From Methanobacteriota archaeon (GTDB lineage: Archaea; Halobacteriota; Syntropharchaeia; DAOWMC01), in the NCBI GenBank assembly GCA_030643285.1, contig DAOWMC010000048.1:1-7716 (forward strand): a stretch of DNA of 7,716 nt, written 5' to 3'. This document shows, in pieces, positions 5,933-7,716 of the stretch. The position numbers and the translations under genes are program-made. Each line of letters begins with the position of its first letter. Within the stretch, counting starts at the first letter, position 1. The notes below the pieces were generated by a model. It saw only the letters and a list, made by a program, of their open reading frames with translations. It did not search any database and was not told where the DNA came from.

Positions 5933-6730
5933 AATTTTATTTATCTCCTCGGTCAACTCCGGATTGAATCCGGAAACGATTCTACCTGTTCCATATCTTC
6001 CCAAAACGGTGTTCACCTCGGTCCTCGCCGCAAATGGTGCCACATTCCATCGGTATGTAACATCAAGTCTCATCGACTCTCTTTCAGTCAAAGGCCTACC
6101 CACCGGAATCGGCAGGTCCAAAACATATGCATGCTGATCCTTTGTATAAACAACTTCACCTGTTTCTTCATCAAGCCTATATCTTCTACGGGCATCGAAC
6201 ATCAAACCGTTCTGATCCAATCTGAGTGAATGCCCATGAACGGTTATACCCCTTATTGCGGTCTTTGCCGGATTGAACACATCTGTTTCTATGAGCATTT
6301 TTGATGCTGCTTCCAGATCCCGCTCTCTCATTTCCAGAAGTTCCCTTGAGGAATAAACAACGGTGTCGACTCCCCTGAACCTGCACAGGTACATCCTTGA
6401 ACGAAGCCATGGTGCAATTGGGGGATAATACACAGAATCCGTAAATTGTATGAAACGGATCCGATCTCCTGCCCTTGCGCCTGGCGTTGGTTCTACGAGT
6501 TCTTTGATAGGATCATACTTTTCCACCAGTTCATCCAGAGGTGGATGTACACTCACATAAGATTCTCCTGTGAGCCGATGTCCCAGAATTAACACTAAAT
6601 TGTCATCAGGAATTGCCCTGAACTTAATCAGTTTTTTCTTTTTATCACAGAGTTTTCTTCGTCTGTCCGAAACTTTGTCGGAACCAGGGTATATCTGCTT
6701 TACATATTTTTCTTTTGATGCATCTGCCAT
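5930..6730 (-). CDS. acrG: Alkyl-coenzyme M reductase gamma subunit (McrG homologue)
   Basis: This is the gamma subunit of the ACR, which helps close the F430 and coenzyme M pocket of the alpha2-beta2-gamma2 enzyme. It has 266 residues from the ATG, close to the usual 250-260. McrG signatures appear in order: ILGHR at 48-52, VHPPL at 61-65, TPGARAGDRIRFIQFTDSVY at 82-101, FRGVD at 118-122, SSRELLEMRERDLE at 127-140, and GITVHGHSLRL at 161-171 with the pocket histidines. It is the least altered of the three subunits. The ATG at 6730 is chosen because GAGGTGAT lies 4 bases before it; an in-frame GTG at 6739 falls inside that motif. It starts 10 bases after the acrB stop and ends in TAG, 9 bases before the next ATG. 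In classical mcr operons mcrD and mcrC stand between beta and gamma; here they do not. Confidence 0.95.
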   Translation of the reverse strand: MADASKEKYVKQIYPGSDKVSDRRRKLCDKKKKLIKFRAIPDDNLVLILGHRLTGESYVSVHPPLDELVEKYDPIKELVEPTPGARAGDRIRFIQFTDSVYYPPIAPWLRSRMYLCRFRGVDTVVYSSRELLEMRERDLEAASKMLIETDVFNPAKTAIRGITVHGHSLRLDQNGLMFDARRRYRLDEETGEVVYTKDQHAYVLDLPIPVGRPLTERESMRLDVTYRWNVAPFAARTEVNTVLGRYGTGRIVSGFNPELTEEINKI

Positions 6731-6734
6731 TTTA

Positions 6735-6742
6735 ATCACCTC
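6735..6742 (-). promoter_or_regulatory. Ribosome binding site overlapping the acrB stop codon
   Basis: GAGGTGAT on the minus strand. Its first two bases are the last two of the acrB TGA stop. It sits 4 bases before the acrG ATG and couples the beta and gamma genes. Confidence 0.6.
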
Positions 6743-7716
6743 ATAGATCGTTCTTTATGCTTTCAGCCGCCTCTGCTACTTGTTTCATCGGGTCTTTGAA
6801 AACAGGTAAATGGTCTGCCAGTACATAGTATAAACCTGATGTTGTCGATGGTTTGAATATCTGTGTCCCCGCATCAAGACACATGCCCGCAACGATACAT
6901 GGTGTCAGAAATCCTGATGTTGACCTTGAAATTGCATGATCCATCGTAAAAGCTCCCGGACCGGCTCCACCGTAGATACCATGCGTGTAAAATTGGAATC
7001 CAAGACCTGTACCCATAAGCCTACCAGAGTCAGGGTCAGGAAGTCCACCTGCTTCAAAACCAAGCATATCGGGGAGGTATCCCAGCACACAGCTTGCAGT
7101 TTGAACTGAACGGGAAGCTCCGGTATTCACACATACACCTGCAAGCATTGCCGCATTTGTGTAGGCGTTCCACGTGGGGTAATCCGTTGTATTCCAGAGG
7201 ATATAACCCGATGGTTGAACATATGGGTAGGCCTCTACATCCGGTTTTTTGATGACGCGATCTTCATATGCTCGTTCCATCATACTGATCATGACATCAA
7301 AAGTGGTCGCGTTTTTATTTTCTTTTATCAGATCTAAAACGAGATTATTTGCATTGAAACCCTGATAAGCGGACGCTAAAAGCTGGCTCCTTTCATACCA
7401 TCCTACACAATCACCACACTCGTACTCTGCGCCCTGCTCCAGTATTGTTGCGAGCGCAGCTCCATAAAATGTCCTGTTGTTTGCCAGAGCAACTATATGG
7501 TTAATCATCATTGATTTAAAAGCAGTCCCCATTCCTTCAAGTGTCATTGGGTATTTAAGCAAAGGTGAAACAGGGTTACCCGGTTGTGGAGCTGTTGTTG
7601 CCGGGTATCTACCAAACAGACAGTTCTTCAGGAGGCCCAAACGATGAACATTTTCAACAGGGGATAGATTAGCCATTTTTGCGATAATTTGAGCTAATGC
7701 GCCTGCAACGTTCAGG
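6741..7716 (-). CDS. acrB: Alkyl-coenzyme M reductase beta subunit (McrB homologue), N-terminus outside the window
   Basis: This is the beta subunit of the ACR. The frame is open without a stop to the window edge, so the ATG at 7676 is internal: the 13 codons before it (LNVAGALAQIIAK) align with McrB just ahead of its LGRYP motif. The window holds 324 residues; by comparison with the 443-residue Methanothermobacter McrB, about 130 N-terminal residues lie outside. Matches include LFGRYPATTAP, MMINHIVALANN, AALATILEQ, SAYQGFNANNLVLDL, WNAYTNAAMLAG, and HGIYGGAGPGAF followed by MDH. The substrate-channel residues Tyr367 and His379 are kept, and DAGTQIFKP near the end is typical. An added CGDC pair replaces MGDA of the methanogen protein. 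This is the most upstream gene seen, so the operon promoter is outside the window. Confidence 0.95.
   Translation of the reverse strand, partial: LNVAGALAQIIAKMANLSPVENVHRLGLLKNCLFGRYPATTAPQPGNPVSPLLKYPMTLEGMGTAFKSMMINHIVALANNRTFYGAALATILEQGAEYECGDCVGWYERSQLLASAYQGFNANNLVLDLIKENKNATTFDVMISMMERAYEDRVIKKPDVEAYPYVQPSGYILWNTTDYPTWNAYTNAAMLAGVCVNTGASRSVQTASCVLGYLPDMLGFEAGGLPDPDSGRLMGTGLGFQFYTHGIYGGAGPGAFTMDHAISRSTSGFLTPCIVAGMCLDAGTQIFKPSTTSGLYYVLADHLPVFKDPMKQVAEAAESIKNDL

Noticed and set aside
6741..7676. acrB as a complete 311-residue gene starting at the ATG at 7676.
   Set aside because: The frame stays open to the edge and the upstream codons align with McrB, so this ATG is internal and the gene is cut by the window.
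1..7716. CRISPR arrays, insertion sequences or long direct repeats.
   Set aside because: No regularly spaced repeats, transposase frame or terminal inverted repeats were seen by eye on either strand.

Overview
The window is from an archaeon that very probably activates alkanes through a divergent methyl-coenzyme M reductase, that is, an alkyl-coenzyme M reductase (ACR). Archaeal origin is shown by an archaeo-eukaryotic primase small subunit, strong GGTGAT-type ribosome binding sites, a TATA-type promoter in front of a tRNA with an encoded CCA end, and a nickel-F430 reductase. The alpha subunit is far from methanogen McrA and has lost active-site aromatics kept in methane-type enzymes. This points to the multicarbon-alkane branch known from Syntrophoarchaeum-like, Alkanophagales, Methanoliparia, Polytropus or Helarchaeal lineages rather than to a methanogen or ANME methane enzyme. 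I cannot name the genus.

Layout. Positions 1-135 (+) hold the last 44 codons of a YgiQ/UPF0313-type radical SAM protein. It converges on priS (164-1342, -). Then come tRNA-His(GUG) (1421-1497, -) with its own TATA box, and a T-rich terminator. From there to the right edge runs one compact minus-strand operon, read from right to left: acrB (beta, 5' end outside the window), acrG (gamma), a 443-residue protein of unknown family, a 131-residue Cys-rich protein, acrA (alpha, 642 residues), and a 199-residue protein with an SCP2-like hydrophobic-ligand-binding domain. The first five genes are separated by 9-23 bases, and three of the ribosome binding sites overlap the preceding stop codon, so the set is almost certainly co-transcribed and translationally coupled.

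How they may work together. The alpha, beta and gamma subunits form the reductase that joins an alkane to coenzyme M using the CoM-S-S-CoB heterodisulfide. The usual mcrD and mcrC genes do not lie between beta and gamma. Instead two unfamiliar genes sit between gamma and alpha, and these two share a C-terminal segment with each other. I infer they are extra subunits or dedicated assembly factors of this ACR. The SCP2-like protein at the operon's end could hold or deliver a hydrophobic substrate or alkyl product. This six-gene arrangement, together with the remodelled alpha active site, is the most interesting content of the window.
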